Below, one piece after another: positions 28,831 through 39,596 of a stretch of DNA of 64,000 bases. The notes under the pieces are model-generated. The model did no database searches and was not told the DNA's origin. It worked only from the letters and a program-made list of their open reading frames with translations. Source of the DNA: Phytophthora colocasiae (lineage: Eukaryota > Oomycota > Peronosporomycetes > Peronosporales > Peronosporaceae); assembly GCA_018806915.1 (NCBI GenBank), contig JAGKQI010000081.1:434001-498000 (forward strand), in the 5' to 3' direction. How positions within the stretch are numbered: the stretch's first letter is position 1; every line of letters starts with the position of its first letter. A program made the translations under genes and the position numbers.

Positions 28831-28875
28831 AAGAAGATTTTTGTCATGGTGAGAGACTTGAACTTAGTTGCTGAG

Positions 28876-30168
28876 CAGGGGTCTCCAAAAATGTATTGTT
28901 ATTGAAAAAGGGGTATTATTGTAGGGGGACAATAAGGGAGGGAGCGGCCATCTCAATATTTGGCACTTACGCAATTATTGAAAAGGGGGTCTCTATCTAC
29001 TTCTTACATATTAAGAACTACGGTTTTAGAGATCTGCTTCTTCTTCGTTGTCGTCCTCAACTGCGCGTTTCACGGCGTTCGAAATCACTTCGTCCGTCAC
29101 TAAGTCCCAGTTCATCTTCAGGTAAAGTAAGGTCTCGAGCGTCTCATGACTGATGCTTTTCCGAAGATACCCCAGCATGCACTTAATCTTGGAGAAAAGA
29201 CGCTCTACTTGTACCGAAGTGGCTGGCAGCCACGTGAGATCCGAGTATATTGATGCCTCCTTTACGCGCAGTGCAGCTTGAATGTTGATCGACTCCATCA
29301 CTTCTTTTCCTGTACGCCGTCGTTTTTTGCCTGATGTCTCCAAGTTGGTTTCCTGGATACGGCGCCGTTTTGCCTTCTTACTGGCAGATTTTGCAGCGCG
29401 TGCTGCTACAATTTCTGGGCGGATGAGTCTAGCCAGCGTTGCGGCTTCTTTGGTGGTTAGGACAGAATCCTGATTATTTTGTACCTCCACGACAGCTCTT
29501 TCAAAGTCCTTGGACTGAATAATGGTGGCTTCGGTTGATAGGCGTGTCTTCATCTCTGGAAACTCTAACAACAGCTCGTCAAAAATATCACGTACCAGGC
29601 TCAAAGAGATTTTGTCGGTTTGTAGCTTCTGCGTTGTCGAATCTAGTATCTTCAGGTCCTCCAAGAGCTGCATGATCTGAACGTGTTCCTCTGCGGATGG
29701 CAAGAAGTCGACAATGGGTTTGCGCCGATAGTCTGAATCCGGTACGTCCTTGAGGTTATGATAGCCGCGACTTCGGTCCTGAAAGATGAAGGTGTTGCAT
29801 CCGTTGCAGGTTCTTCCTCCGCTTGTTTGGTCTCGATACATCAACGAACAGATCTCCTTGTTCGAGAGACCAGGGTCTAAGGTAGCCATGGATGACGAGG
29901 GTGAACAAGTTGAGTAGAAGAGTGTTGGACTTGGTTCGCAAAATCGGAAATGCCAGCATGAGAGTGGCTGTGGTCCCCGGCACGGTATAACGCCCACCGG
30001 GAGAGGTTTCGAGGACTGCTTTACTCCTCGACTCTTACCGGATCTTTATAGTATCTTATAAGTTGAAGTTGACAATAATATTGTCAATTAAGGGTACGTT
30101 CATCAATAAGGGATTGAGACGCCTCCAGCCCCGTCAATCCCTAATCCCTACTTATTTGGAGAGCCCTG
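28876..30168 (-). mobile_element. hAT DNA element hAT-1, internally deleted
   Basis: Terminal inverted repeats CAGGGGTCTCCAAA (28876) and CAGGGCTCTCCAAA (reverse complement from 30168), flanked by GTTGCTGAG on both sides (28867-28875 and 30169-30177), an 8-bp hAT duplication with one chance extra base. At 1.29 kb it is shorter than autonomous hAT elements. The single minus-strand ORF lacks the catalytic core. A perfect hairpin TTGACAAT/ATTGTCAA lies near 30068-30090. It separates SOD-like copies 3 and 4. Confidence 0.92.
29026..29889 (-). CDS. hAT-1 derived protein with dimerisation domain only
   Basis: Starts at ATG 29889 (MATLDPGLSNKE); an upstream in-frame Met at 29997 is also possible. 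N-terminus: TCNGC-type cysteine pair, perhaps half of a BED-like finger. Middle: basic KKAKRRRIQE and KKRRRTGKE, likely nuclear localisation. C-terminus: DLTWLPATSVQVERLFSKIKC and YLRKSISHETLETLLYLKMN, the hAT family C-terminal dimerisation motif. The DDE catalytic domain is absent although the frame is open for about 288 codons. It could act as a dominant regulator of full-length hAT transposase or as a domesticated DNA-binding factor; this is inference. Confidence 0.75.
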   Translation of the reverse strand: MATLDPGLSNKEICSLMYRDQTSGGRTCNGCNTFIFQDRSRGYHNLKDVPDSDYRRKPIVDFLPSAEEHVQIMQLLEDLKILDSTTQKLQTDKISLSLVRDIFDELLLEFPEMKTRLSTEATIIQSKDFERAVVEVQNNQDSVLTTKEAATLARLIRPEIVAARAAKSASKKAKRRRIQETNLETSGKKRRRTGKEVMESINIQAALRVKEASIYSDLTWLPATSVQVERLFSKIKCMLGYLRKSISHETLETLLYLKMNWDLVTDEVISNAVKRAVEDDNEEEADL

Positions 30169-30503
30169 GTTGCTGAGCTGACAAGTTGGTTCGACCTCAT
30201 TTCACTTCGTAAGTTACTTTTTCTTAATGACGAATTCAAACTGGTCTTACTTGACTCAGTACTTTAATGGCAGAGCCGTCCAGTAGACTATACGAAGCTA
30301 ACGGTTTTCCTACGAACCGTGCCAAAACCGTGCCAAAAAAACTATGGATACTAGGCAACGTCTAACCAGTAGGCACGTGCTTCCATTACGGAAACGCTAT
30401 ATCATCACCCAGCTCCAATCCGTCCCCGTGCCTTTGGATACAATTCATTTACGGATTAGCTTCCGACACCTCAAGTGCCTCCCCACACACTCCCTATCCA
30501 ACC

Positions 30504-31271
30504 ATGGTCCGCGTGTTTACTGCCACCTGCGTCTTCGCTGCTGCTCTCGGCTACGCTTCTGCCCACAGTCCGTCGTTCATTTACAAGTTTGACGCAGCCA
30601 ATGCTGCCGGTGTGGATGGCTCTATTCAAGTCCAGTATGAAGATGATGACTCAACTGTTGCTACACTAACAGCAGCTCTCGACTTCTCCGGTGTCGACCA
30701 GGAAGCTCTTGCAGCCTTTGACGGCAACTGCACGGAAGCGGTGACGAGTTACAAGTGGCACATTCACACCAACTGGAACTCGACGCTGGACTCCGACTCG
30801 TTCAAGCAGTGCTCCAAGGCTGCTACGGGTAACCACTACGACCCACTTCGAGCTTGTGGCACTGCATCCGAGTACATTGATGAGCCGGACTGCAAGGCCA
30901 AGTCTCTCACCTACGCGTGCAACCCGGAGAGCTACGCAGCGGACCCGCTAAAGTGCGAGAAGGGTGACTTGTCCGGCAAGTTCGGAGGTTTCCAGTTGGG
31001 TGAAGACGCCACAGTCTCGGAGGAGTGGACGGACGAACACTACCCTCTACCTTCGGAGAACACGCCCACGTGGAGCATTGTGCTTCACGCTGTGTGTGGC
31101 ACCCAAACGCCTCGCATTGCGTGTGCTGTGATCCAGGAGGTTCCACACGAGTACGAAGGCTCAGAAGGGTCAAAACACTCAGATGGATCCAGTAAGAATG
31201 GATCGGGAGAGAACATCTACGGAGGAGGAGAGGAACAGCACGAAGGAGGAGAATACCACGACCAGTGCTAA
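30504..31271 (+). CDS. Secreted Cu-only superoxide dismutase-like protein, copy 4
   Basis: 255 aa, no intron, signal peptide about 1-20 (ends YASA). Cu ligands His86 and His88 (WHIHTNW), His111 (GNHYDPL) and His194 (WSIVLHAV); Glu152/Asp155 in CEKGDLSG; RIACA follows. After the fold comes a 45-residue tail rich in Ser, Gly, Glu and His and ending in Cys, longer than in the other copies. Such tails can bind metal or tether the protein in the wall; this is inference. It is close in sequence to copies 1 and 2. It lies 132 bp before the RecQ gene. Confidence 0.88.
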   Translation: MVRVFTATCVFAAALGYASAHSPSFIYKFDAANAAGVDGSIQVQYEDDDSTVATLTAALDFSGVDQEALAAFDGNCTEAVTSYKWHIHTNWNSTLDSDSFKQCSKAATGNHYDPLRACGTASEYIDEPDCKAKSLTYACNPESYAADPLKCEKGDLSGKFGGFQLGEDATVSEEWTDEHYPLPSENTPTWSIVLHAVCGTQTPRIACAVIQEVPHEYEGSEGSKHSDGSSKNGSGENIYGGGEEQHEGGEYHDQC

Positions 31272-31403
31272 AGTGTCCCTTCATGCGCACAAATGTAGCC
31301 ATGTATTCGCTTTGAAGATGGATACATTCTAAAGCCAATCACAATGCGTTATTTTTTCAACCAATGATATTGTAGTCAGTTATAAGAGAGCTGCTTACCC
31401 CAC

Positions 31404-33337
31404 ATGCGTGCTCTGCTGCCACTTCGACGCTCTCGTTCTCCGCTTCCAGGCGCTTTGTATCGTTGCTTTTCGGCCCATCACCAAGCTCTGGATGTTGTCT
31501 ACCGAAAACTACTGGATTTGGACGAGAATGCTGCTTTTAACGTCACAGAGGAGCAATCTACTGCTGTGAAGATGGCTACACAAGGGTACTCCATCTTCCT
31601 ACATCTCCCTACTGGCGCAGGCAAGAGTTTGGCCTTCCAAGCCCCCGCGTTACTGACTGCAGCAGATAAAACAACACTTGTAGTGTCTCCTCTCATCGCT
31701 CTAATGCATGTAAGACCCTAAAAACAAGCTAAAATGCACTTCAATTGTTCTAACTCTTCTGTGACGCTCTTTAGGATCAAGTGGCAGCTCTAAGACGCAA
31801 AGGAGTCAATGCAGTTCAAGTATCAGGAGACGACAGGAACAAATCAGTGTCTTTAACGCAACTTTTAGCTGGTCAGAGACTTGTGTACACAACGCCAGAG
31901 TTCCTACTCATGAACGCAGACATGAAGAGGTGGATGCGAGCTGCAGCAAATGAAGCGAGGCTGGATCGGATCGTATTGGACGAGGCTCATTGTATTCTGG
32001 AGTGGGGGAACACCTTCAGACCGTCCTATCTGCAGCTGAGTCAGTGGAAGACCCAGTTCTTTAGTGACGTCCCGCTCACTCTCGCGACGGCATCCGTTTC
32101 GGACGAGGATATCGCGAGGCTGGCAGAATTATTTCACCTGCAGCTACGACATGAAGCTCCTGACGAGGAATTGGTTACGAAGGCTAGCAGATTTAGTCAG
32201 ATGGTGGTGATCCAGCAAGTGACGGACCGGGAGAACCTGCGGATGGAAGTGATGAGGAAGACACCAGAGGCTACGCAGCTGATAGCGAATAGAGTGGGGA
32301 ACAAGACGACAATTGTCTTTTGTATGACGCAGAAGGAGGCAGAGGACACGTGCTTAGCCCTTGTACGAATTGGCTGTCATGCTGGAGTGTACCATGGCGG
32401 GTTACCACGTAAACGCCGTGAATTTGTGCGTAAACAGTGGATGATGGGTCAATTGACGATCATTTGTGCTACCAGCGCTTTCGGGGTACGTACGTCAATT
32501 GCTGTAAACTATTCATTTTTATGGATTTTTTTTCTAACACCAACGCTTTGTACTGTTCACAGATGGGAGTCGATCGTTCAGACGTGAGATTTGTGGTTCA
32601 CCACTCGATCCCGTTGTCCCTGTCCGCTTATTCGCAACAAATTGTGCGTAGTTCTTGAGTTTTAAATGCGTTTGACTGGGAACTAACGGGCTCCTTTTGC
32701 TGTAGGGACGAAGTGGTCGTGATGGGAAACCTGCGGAGTGTATTTTACTGTACTCGGAAGCTGACAAGAGGCGAGCGGATGCTTTGACAACAGAGAGACT
32801 CGACTTGGACGGCACAGGCTCTGGCGCTTTTGTAACCAACGGGAGCTCCCGAGGAGAGTTGGAAGACGTCGTCCGCTTCTGTGAGATGGCTACAGGTTGC
32901 CGAAAAGAGCTCTTGTACGCTCGTTTTGGCTTCCGCTTCGACAGTCGTCGCTGTATAAAGAACTGCAACTGTGGGGTACCTCTTGAAGCCGCTACAGAAT
33001 GGCAGGACGATGTTCAGATTCATTCTGCAGTGAACAAGACTATAGAGGAGGAGGGTATTTCCAAGGGGGCCATTGAGTACCAGTACCAGAAAATCTTAGC
33101 GGAATCGAAGCGACTCAAGTTGCCGAAGCGGGAAGCCTTATCACGACGTCTCATTCGGGTATGAACTCAACTCTATGGAATCCCTTTGTATATTTTATTT
33201 TTTCCTGACGCGGTGTTTTACATACTGTACAGGACATTCTCGAGACGGAACCTACGTCAGAAGAAGAGATGGCGAGTATGCGAGGGATCGGCCCTGCAAA
33301 AGCTGAGAGGTACTTCAACCTCTTCCGTTTCGATTAG
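31404..33337 (+). CDS. Small RecQ-family DNA helicase, five exons (551 aa)
   Basis: Exons 31404-31709, 31775-32485, 32563-32643, 32706-33158 and 33233-33337; all introns (62-77 bp) have GT...AG ends and joining keeps the frame. Helicase motifs: I LPTGAGKS (69-75), II DEAHCILEWG (171-180, typical of RecQ), III TLATAS, V/VI TSAFGMGVDRSDV and QQIGRSGRDG (about 367). Then a four-cysteine zinc site (ARFGFRFDSRRC, CNCG) and a short C-terminal helix-hairpin-like end. It unwinds DNA 3' to 5' for repair. The first 28 residues are Arg-rich without acids, so mitochondrial import is possible. CCAAT appears twice within 70 bp upstream (31337, 31361). Confidence 0.93.
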
Positions 33338-33347
33338 ATATCGGGAC

Positions 33348-33505
33348 AACATGTACAGTTTTCTGCCTCAATAAAGAAGCCTGAAAAACCGATAACCTTC
33401 CGAGCTGCATATCACCATTTTATGACCTGACAAGTTTTAAATTGTCTTGTTTATTGCCATTTGCATGACTTCTTTATTGAGGCAGAAAACTGTACAATGT
33501 ACATG
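33348..33505. repeat. Inverted repeat at the 3' end of the RecQ gene
   Basis: ACATGTACAGTTTTCTGCCT and the adjoining CAATAAAGAAG (about 33349-33379) return as the reverse complement at about 33471-33505, with a few extra bases in one arm. The left arm carries AATAAA for the RecQ transcript, so the right arm carries its complement. A transcript through both would fold into a hairpin with a roughly 90-base loop. Confidence 0.8.
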
Positions 33506-33986
33506 TACAGTTTAGAGAATGCTTAGGGCAACTCGATACGGCCTTCAGCTGAAGAATTCACAAGACGTAAACAAAATACGGGCGAGTAACCTCGAAGCTT
33601 AAAACTATCTTCGCGATGGGCTTACACTTGCGATTTGTAAAAAGCTTGTCCTTTTTACGCTCGACGAGATAGATCTAGGTTGTTTTTAAAAAATATAAAC
33701 CGACGGAGTTGTCGATGCTGAACATCAGCCATACATGTACAAACCAATATGGTACTGCAATAAGGATTGCAATGCCGAAAGATAAAGTACGGAGTACTCG
33801 AAAACATCTGTATCCCGAAAAGTCCATTTCTTCTCACCTCCCCACACCAAGGATAAGCCCGCTTTTGCTTTTGCCGTAAACAGTTATGAAGTACCAGTGG
33901 TATACCGTATTCATGTGTACATGGTACTTGATTGTACAATTGTGCTGGGGAGGTATTACAGCGTTAATGTACTTCAGTAAACAGCG
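33506..33986. other. Intergenic region before the RxLR effector gene
   Basis: No gene recognised. Contains a TACATGTA palindrome near 33733. Confidence 0.5.
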
Positions 33987-34000
33987 TCACTTCCAATTCT
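33987..34000 (+). promoter_or_regulatory. Initiator of the RxLR effector gene at 34027
   Basis: TCACTTCCAATTCT is a near-exact oomycete initiator, 27-40 bases before the ATG. Confidence 0.7.
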
Positions 34001-34026
34001 GCTAGAGACGAATTACAGACAGTATC

Positions 34027-34785
34027 ATGCGACTACACTACGCGCTGTTGTTCGCTTTTGCCGTCCTGTTTGCAAGTATTAATGCTTCTGTGGTGCTAAA
34101 GCGGGATTCGCTTCCTACTGTGCGCGAAATGGGAACCAAGAGATCACTGAGGACTGAGGAAGACACAACAGAAGAGAGAACAGTGAAGGACTTCCTAACC
34201 AAGATTAAAGACCTGGTCAAGTCCAAGAAGGTGCCCAAGGTCGTCCCTACAAAAGTTGACCCCAAGTTAACGAAAGTTGCGTCCATCAAGGTACCAACTG
34301 AGCTCACGACGGTTGCAGCGATGCCCAGTCAAAGCAAGGCTTTGCAGAAGAAGCTCAACGGACTGGTGAAAGACAAAATGACCACGGATCAGGCGTTTAT
34401 AAGATTGAAGCTTGGAGATTCGGCGACGAAGCTCTTCAGTGCCGACGCACTACCGATGTACGTTCGATTCTTGGAGAAATCCAGCGCTCCCGGGGCGAGA
34501 GATATCTACCAGAATGGAGTAAAGACGCTCTTGAAACACTTCCCTGAAAAGGACCTCATTACAATTGTGAACAACGGTTTGCAGTCTAAGAATGAGCTTT
34601 CGTTCGCTACTGCCGACCGGTTGAGGGCTGGACTGGTTAGTAAGTGGTGGGGTGAAGGCAAAACAGTGCAAGAGATCACACCTCTGCTGAAGAATGGAGC
34701 CAAGGTACTGAGCGATAGCAATAAGGATCTGGTTAGGACGTATATGCTCAAGTACAACAAGGAACTCATCACCAAGCTGACGTAA
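34027..34785 (+). CDS. RxLR-EER effector with one WY module (252 aa)
   Basis: No intron. Signal peptide about 1-20; RSLR at 39-42 and EER at 49-51 form the canonical oomycete host-translocation/processing region. Residues about 105-180 form a WY-type helical bundle (LQKKLNGLVKDKMTTDQAF, LKLGDSATKLFSADALPMYVRFLE, LLKHFPEKDL), followed by a partial unit beginning LVSKWWGEGKTVQEITPLL. A Lys/Val/Pro-rich linker lies between EER and the module. Such proteins are secreted from hyphae or haustoria and act in plant cells to alter immunity. The host target cannot be told from sequence. Confidence 0.92.
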   Translation: MRLHYALLFAFAVLFASINASVVLKRDSLPTVREMGTKRSLRTEEDTTEERTVKDFLTKIKDLVKSKKVPKVVPTKVDPKLTKVASIKVPTELTTVAAMPSQSKALQKKLNGLVKDKMTTDQAFIRLKLGDSATKLFSADALPMYVRFLEKSSAPGARDIYQNGVKTLLKHFPEKDLITIVNNGLQSKNELSFATADRLRAGLVSKWWGEGKTVQEITPLLKNGAKVLSDSNKDLVRTYMLKYNKELITKLT

Positions 34786-34872
34786 ATGAAATAGACTGGG
34801 ATACGAAAGCTACTAAGTAGTTTTTTTTAAAGTATGAACATCTCTGTCGATTTCTCCCTCATTTGACAAATT

Positions 34873-35830
34873 ACAAGCTAGATATGAAGTCGTTTGTGTG
34901 TGGTGGTTGGAAACGGATGTGGGAATTGATGAACTTGAGAAAGTTTGGCCATATGACGTATCTTCTTCTTCTTCTTCTTCTTCTTGATCATGTTCTTCAT
35001 AATATGGATCAAGAAGAAGAATATGTGCACGCCCATATTGTGTTTGTCATGAATTGTGTAGACTAACTAACGCTGTACGTCGCAAAGAAGCACGGCAACT
35101 TGCTCGATATCAGAAGACCCTGACGTCCAGCTAAAGAATTGTGAAACTCCTTGGTGGAATCAGAGCTTTAATGAACGATCCCTCCAAGATGAACTTGTTA
35201 TTTCATGTTCTTGTTTTAATAGTCCACAGTACTATCGTACGATATTACATTGTTGGTATGGTACTTTGCTGCAAACTAATTGTGGAACAGGGAAAACCAG
35301 AAAGTTTGCGTTCTTGCTATCTCGCCGCCAGTCTCATATGAGAACGTTTTAGAGATACATGGATATGCATCGTTAGGACGTTCCTCTGTACAATGGAACT
35401 GGTGTTGGGTAGCAGAGCTTTCACTGCCAATTTTTTAATAACGAAGATCAGCATTTTGCGCACTTTCTGTCGCAGAGTTTGTCCATTCTGCCAAGTTACC
35501 AGCAAATAATGAAGTCATTTTTGTCGTGTGGGGATTAGTGTTCATTGGTGAACATGGCCGCATCTGAAGAATATTATCAAGATGAAGAAACCAACTGACG
35601 CTTTACGTCGCGAAGAAGAACGGCAACTGGCTCAAGTTGAGCGAGCTTAGTGTCCAGAGGTGGAAGAATGGTGAAGCTTCTCCTGAAATCACAGCATTGA
35701 TGGGCGATTTCTCCAAGATGAACCGGTTCTTTTATATCGAAAATTCTGCCTTTGGCCTCATTGAAGAAGAGGAACGGGCGGAAGTGTCGTTGGGATTTTT
35801 CTTCGCTTGTTTGCAGCTTTGATTGTATGG
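34873..35830 (+). pseudogene. Two decayed copies of a WY-effector 3' end
   Basis: Copies at about 34873-35200 and 35505-35822 share aligned blocks (CTGTACGTCGCAAAGAAG versus CTTTACGTCGCGAAGAAG, GACGTCCAG versus GTGTCCAG, TCCAAGATGAAC in both). The second still reads LYVAKKNGNWLKLSEL, WKNGEASPEITALM and FSKMN in one frame, like the final half-module of WY effectors. No signal peptide or RxLR part remains. A CTT microsatellite (about 34963-34986), followed by GATCAAGAAGAAG as its inverted partner (about 35005-35017), sits in the first copy. Relics of the local effector family, not functional genes. Confidence 0.65.
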
Positions 35831-35972
35831 AATGGGACTGGAACTAAGGAATGAAGAAACGAGTGAAGAAGAGCAGAGTCTTCTGTAGTCGGAAGAAAAT
35901 ACAACTAATACTACTCTTTATCGCTTTTCTTTTAGTAGAAGTAGTTTTTTAGGAAATCTACATGTAAGATCT

Positions 35973-37744
35973 CTAGTTCTCTCGGACGCAGTAGCGGCGG
36001 CGATTACGGATGAGCAGCAGTTCATGATAGAGGAGTTGAGCGAGACACACGCACGACAAAACAGTGCCAACCTCCAGTAGAACAAATACTGGGCCCCACG
36101 AGCAAACTTGCACGCAACGAGGGCTCTTTGGATCGCAGCCTTTTGGCTCGTACTGGCAATTCGCCAAGTATCCAACCAGATACTGAACTAGAGCCGCACC
36201 AACACTTCCTGTTCCGTCGATAATTCCCGTCACGGTAGCAAGTGCCTCGGCATTCCCTCGTATACTTTCGTGGGTACCTAAATCTGCCGAAATGGCGGTG
36301 CTAATCAGGTTCGCTGGGCCGCCGAGCATGAATCCAGACGCAAGTAACAGCACGGCAGTCATATCGTAGGAAGCTCCGTCCATGAAGTAGAGCGTAATGC
36401 TGAATTTTAAAGAACGAACAAAAATTAGAGCTTACCAACCAAAATGCTTGAATCTTCCAACGTACCAGGACAAGAGCAGCATCGTCACAACCACTGGAGA
36501 CCGCACGCCCATTCTGTCTGACAGAATTCCACCCACGAACCCACCAAAGATCTGACCAGCATCATAGAGCATCTACAAAACAGCTACAAGTTAAAACTCT
36601 GCCTCTGATAAAACTACCAGGTAGCCACGAACCGAGAAAGAGCCCGCCTGAGAGTTGTCCATGTGAAGTGACACAGTCAGGTAGAACGGAATCCAGAAGA
36701 ACAGCGCGTAGTTGACCGATTTAAGACAAGCATACGACAAAGAGTATGGCAAAACCTACAGAATAAAACAGCACGTAAATCAATACACAGCAAGAAGTAA
36801 AAGCACCCCTCAAGAGTAACACTTACTCCAGGGATACACCAGGCATCGAAAAAGCCAATACCCATAGGTTTAGCATCTTCCATCGAGTCAGCACTCTCCT
36901 CCGTGTCATCTTTGGTTTTAGCCACTTCAGGTTTAGCTTCTTCAATCGATTCATGACGATACGGCACATCCTTGGGGTCCGGATACAGGAAAAAATGGAT
37001 GATCAGTCCATGGAACGCCACCAACGCAGCTGAAACAATCAGCGCGATCTTCCAAGCCACAGTTTTGTCCAAAATGGCAAACATCACAGCCACCAGTGCT
37101 GTACCCACAATATTTCCTAGACAGGCATTCCCACTCCACACTCCAAGTACAGCCCCACGTTCTTTCTGGTCGAACCATTTACCCATAACTGCAACGTTAG
37201 CTGGGAATCCACTGGACTGGATCAAACCGTTAAGGCCCCATAGAACAGCATAAAAGCTCAGTGCGTGGATATCTGCCAATGCACCCAGACCGAACAGAAG
37301 GGTTATTGCTGCTGTAGCCCACATCCCACCGGCGATCATACGTCGAAGGTCATGCTTGTCGCCTAATATGCCACTTCAACATTAACAGTTATCACACGTC
37401 ACATATCAGATAAATGTTAGCATAACAGTTAATACTACCACACCATACCTGACGTAGAGTCCAAGCGCGTAGAAGCCCATGAATAATGTATCCATGAGCC
37501 CATACATCTCGGCCTGTTGGTCCTTCGAGTAGATCGTCGAGTGGATCCACTGCTCGTCCCCCATTTCACCCTTAATCGCTGAAAAACTCTTCCGACTCGC
37601 ATGGAACAGCACATAACTGAAGAACGTGAGGAAAAACACGCCCCGTTTGTTAGCTGCCACCTCTCTACAGCCTCGTGCAGACGCAGCAGACACAGAGGCC
37701 TCCACAGCAGCCGTCACAGCCTCTGTAGACTTCTTCACACTCAT
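35973..37744 (-). CDS. SLC37-type sugar-phosphate/phosphate antiporter, five exons (504 aa)
   Basis: Exons 37744-37449, 37373-36827, 36755-36618, 36572-36466 and 36399-35973; introns 45-75 bp, all GT...AG and frame-keeping. Major facilitator fold with about 12 membrane segments: FFLTFFSYVLFHASRKSF (segment 1), GFYALGLYVSGILGDKHDLRRM, GLNGLIQSSGFPANVAVMGKWF, VNYALFFWIPFYL, GGFVGGILSDR and GFMLGGPANLISTAISADLG. These match the glycerol-3-phosphate/glucose-6-phosphate transporter family. A hydrophilic loop rich in Glu/Lys (EEAKPEVAKTKDDTEESAD) separates the halves. ATG 37744 was chosen because it opens the conserved N-terminus. Likely an ER or organelle phosphate exchanger. Confidence 0.9.
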
Positions 37745-37880
37745 TCCGCCCCCAGAATCAGAATGAAATATATCCACAATTGAAAACCTCTGATATGGCA
37801 TAAACAAACATAGTGAAAAACCTCTGACATGACATAAGGATAAAGTTAAATAACATCTCTTCCACAATTAACCCTTAACG
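37745..37880. promoter_or_regulatory. Short divergent promoter between SLC37-type and TMEM128-like genes
   Basis: Only 136 bp separate the two start codons on opposite strands, so both transcripts must start here. The repeated phrase AACCTCTGA(C/T)ATG (37786, 37818) stands out as a possible shared element. Confidence 0.6.
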
Positions 37881-38532
37881 ATGATGGACATGCAGGAGGT
37901 CAAGGAGCGCCGTCCGCACTCCCAGCGCCATGAAGAAGACAACGAGACACTAGAGACGGACCCAATGGTCCCTGGTATACCGACATCTCGACGCTCGCAG
38001 CCGGAGAGTTGGGTGCATCTCGTTATGGACAAAATTTGGTCCGTTGTGTTCTTAACTGTGGCGAGTTTGGGCCTGTACGAAGCGGATTTCGTGCCTCAAT
38101 TGCTGCACGCGCCTCACGCCAACCGCAGCTTCGTGCATTTGGGTATTTTATTCACCACGCTATTGGGCGCCTTTGGGGCGTACATTGAAGTGTACCGCAG
38201 TATGATCCGAGGGGAGAAGGTTAACTACGAATCAGCTAAGACAGCGACGCATGGGATGCTCGTGTCCATGTTATTGTCGGGACTCTGGTAAGTAAAAAAA
38301 AAACAGTTTAAGGTATTTTATGCTGACTTTTATGTGTGATATGAACAGTTTGGCTGTGGGGATGTGGCCGGTGTGGCACTGGTTGACGTTGCCCTACCTG
38401 TTCATGTGGTCATGGGGGGTCGTAGTGCAGTTGTTGGTGATTCTACCGCCCATTCTACAGAGATTGGTGTTTGTCGGAGCCTACCTTTGGTTCATGCACT
38501 CGTACTTGTCCGTGCTCTTAGTGGTTCAGTGA
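37881..38532 (+). CDS. Four-helix membrane protein, TMEM128-like, two exons (196 aa)
   Basis: Exons 37881-38287 and 38349-38532; the 61-bp intron has GT...AG ends and keeps the frame. A polar N-terminal 45 residues are followed by four hydrophobic stretches: KIWSVVFLTVASLGLYEADF, FVHLGILFTTLLGAFGAYIEV, MLVSMLLSGLCLAVGMWPVW with LTLPYLFMWSWGVVVQLLV, and VFVGAYLWFMHSYLSVLLVV. Length and the WPVWHWLT motif before the third/fourth helices resemble TMEM128, a small ER protein; this assignment is tentative. It shares its promoter region with the antiporter gene. Confidence 0.75.
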
Positions 38533-39279
38533 TAATGACTCAAAACGGATTCGAGAAAGTTGTTTTGTTTTGATAATATTCATGATAAAGTAGCTACAAC
38601 CGAAAGTGCTCAGAGCATTGGACAGGGGCCACGAGGGTCAATACGCAGACGTTTGGACGCGATAATACAGATCTTACAGCACGCCACCACCACCGCATCT
38701 GACCGAGCGAAAAGGCTTCTCTTGACGTGACATTTATGGCAAACTCGTTGTTTGCAGATGCCACAATGTCGATGCCGCACAAACTTGGACATTTTTGGTT
38801 TCTTACCGCACACAGAGCACGGATCCGACGGCATCTGCTGCATGAAAGAGTCGTGAGGATCGAAACCTTCAACTGGGAGGGGAGAAGTGATCGTTAACTC
38901 TGTTTCCCGTGAAGAATCTTCAGCTTGAGAGCGACACGCACTGTACTCTGCACGTTGTAGAGCCAAGAGAGTGAGACGCTTAGCTTCTGCAATTTCTGTA
39001 GCACTAGCGATGGACAACATCATCGTACACGTAGCGTCGCTGTTAGGCAGAAACGATGGACAATCCCCCATATCCAACATCCCTTTTGAGTACACTCGCA
39101 CAGTTCGGGAGCTCACGTCCTGTCGGAGTATACAACACATGGTCATTCGGGCTCGGACGACGTCGTTGCTAGTGGACAACTGCGGGTATTCTGCCAAGTC
39201 AACACTCTTAATTAACCGGTAGCCGAAGCGTTCACCTCGACCGTCAACGCCAGTTCCCATGGACTCAATCGTGCAGACG

Positions 39280-39596
39280 TGTAGTGTCTGCAGGGAAATC
39301 GAAGACACACGGGGGGAGTCGGCGAAGCTCCCTGAAGGTTTTTGCCGAAGTGTATTGCTAGTGGTAGATTGCAAAGTGAGGTTGTTCCTAATTGCTAGCT
39401 TAGTTTACCAAATGCCGGAGGCATTGGCGCCATAGGCACTTGGTTGGCCACGGTGTGTGTCAACACATTTGTCGTTATGTCATCAACATTGTCGTGACGC
39501 CAATCTTGTTGTCAACAGCGTTGGCGTTATCGGCTTCCCGCAGCTCTGGCTGGAGTTGGCTGGGTGCATGAATATGCATGCCTTGGCAGCACTACA
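39280..39596 (-). repeat. 3' LTR of Gypsy-2 (left copy)
   Basis: 317 bp; lacks 9 bp present in the right copy near its end. Confidence 0.95.
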
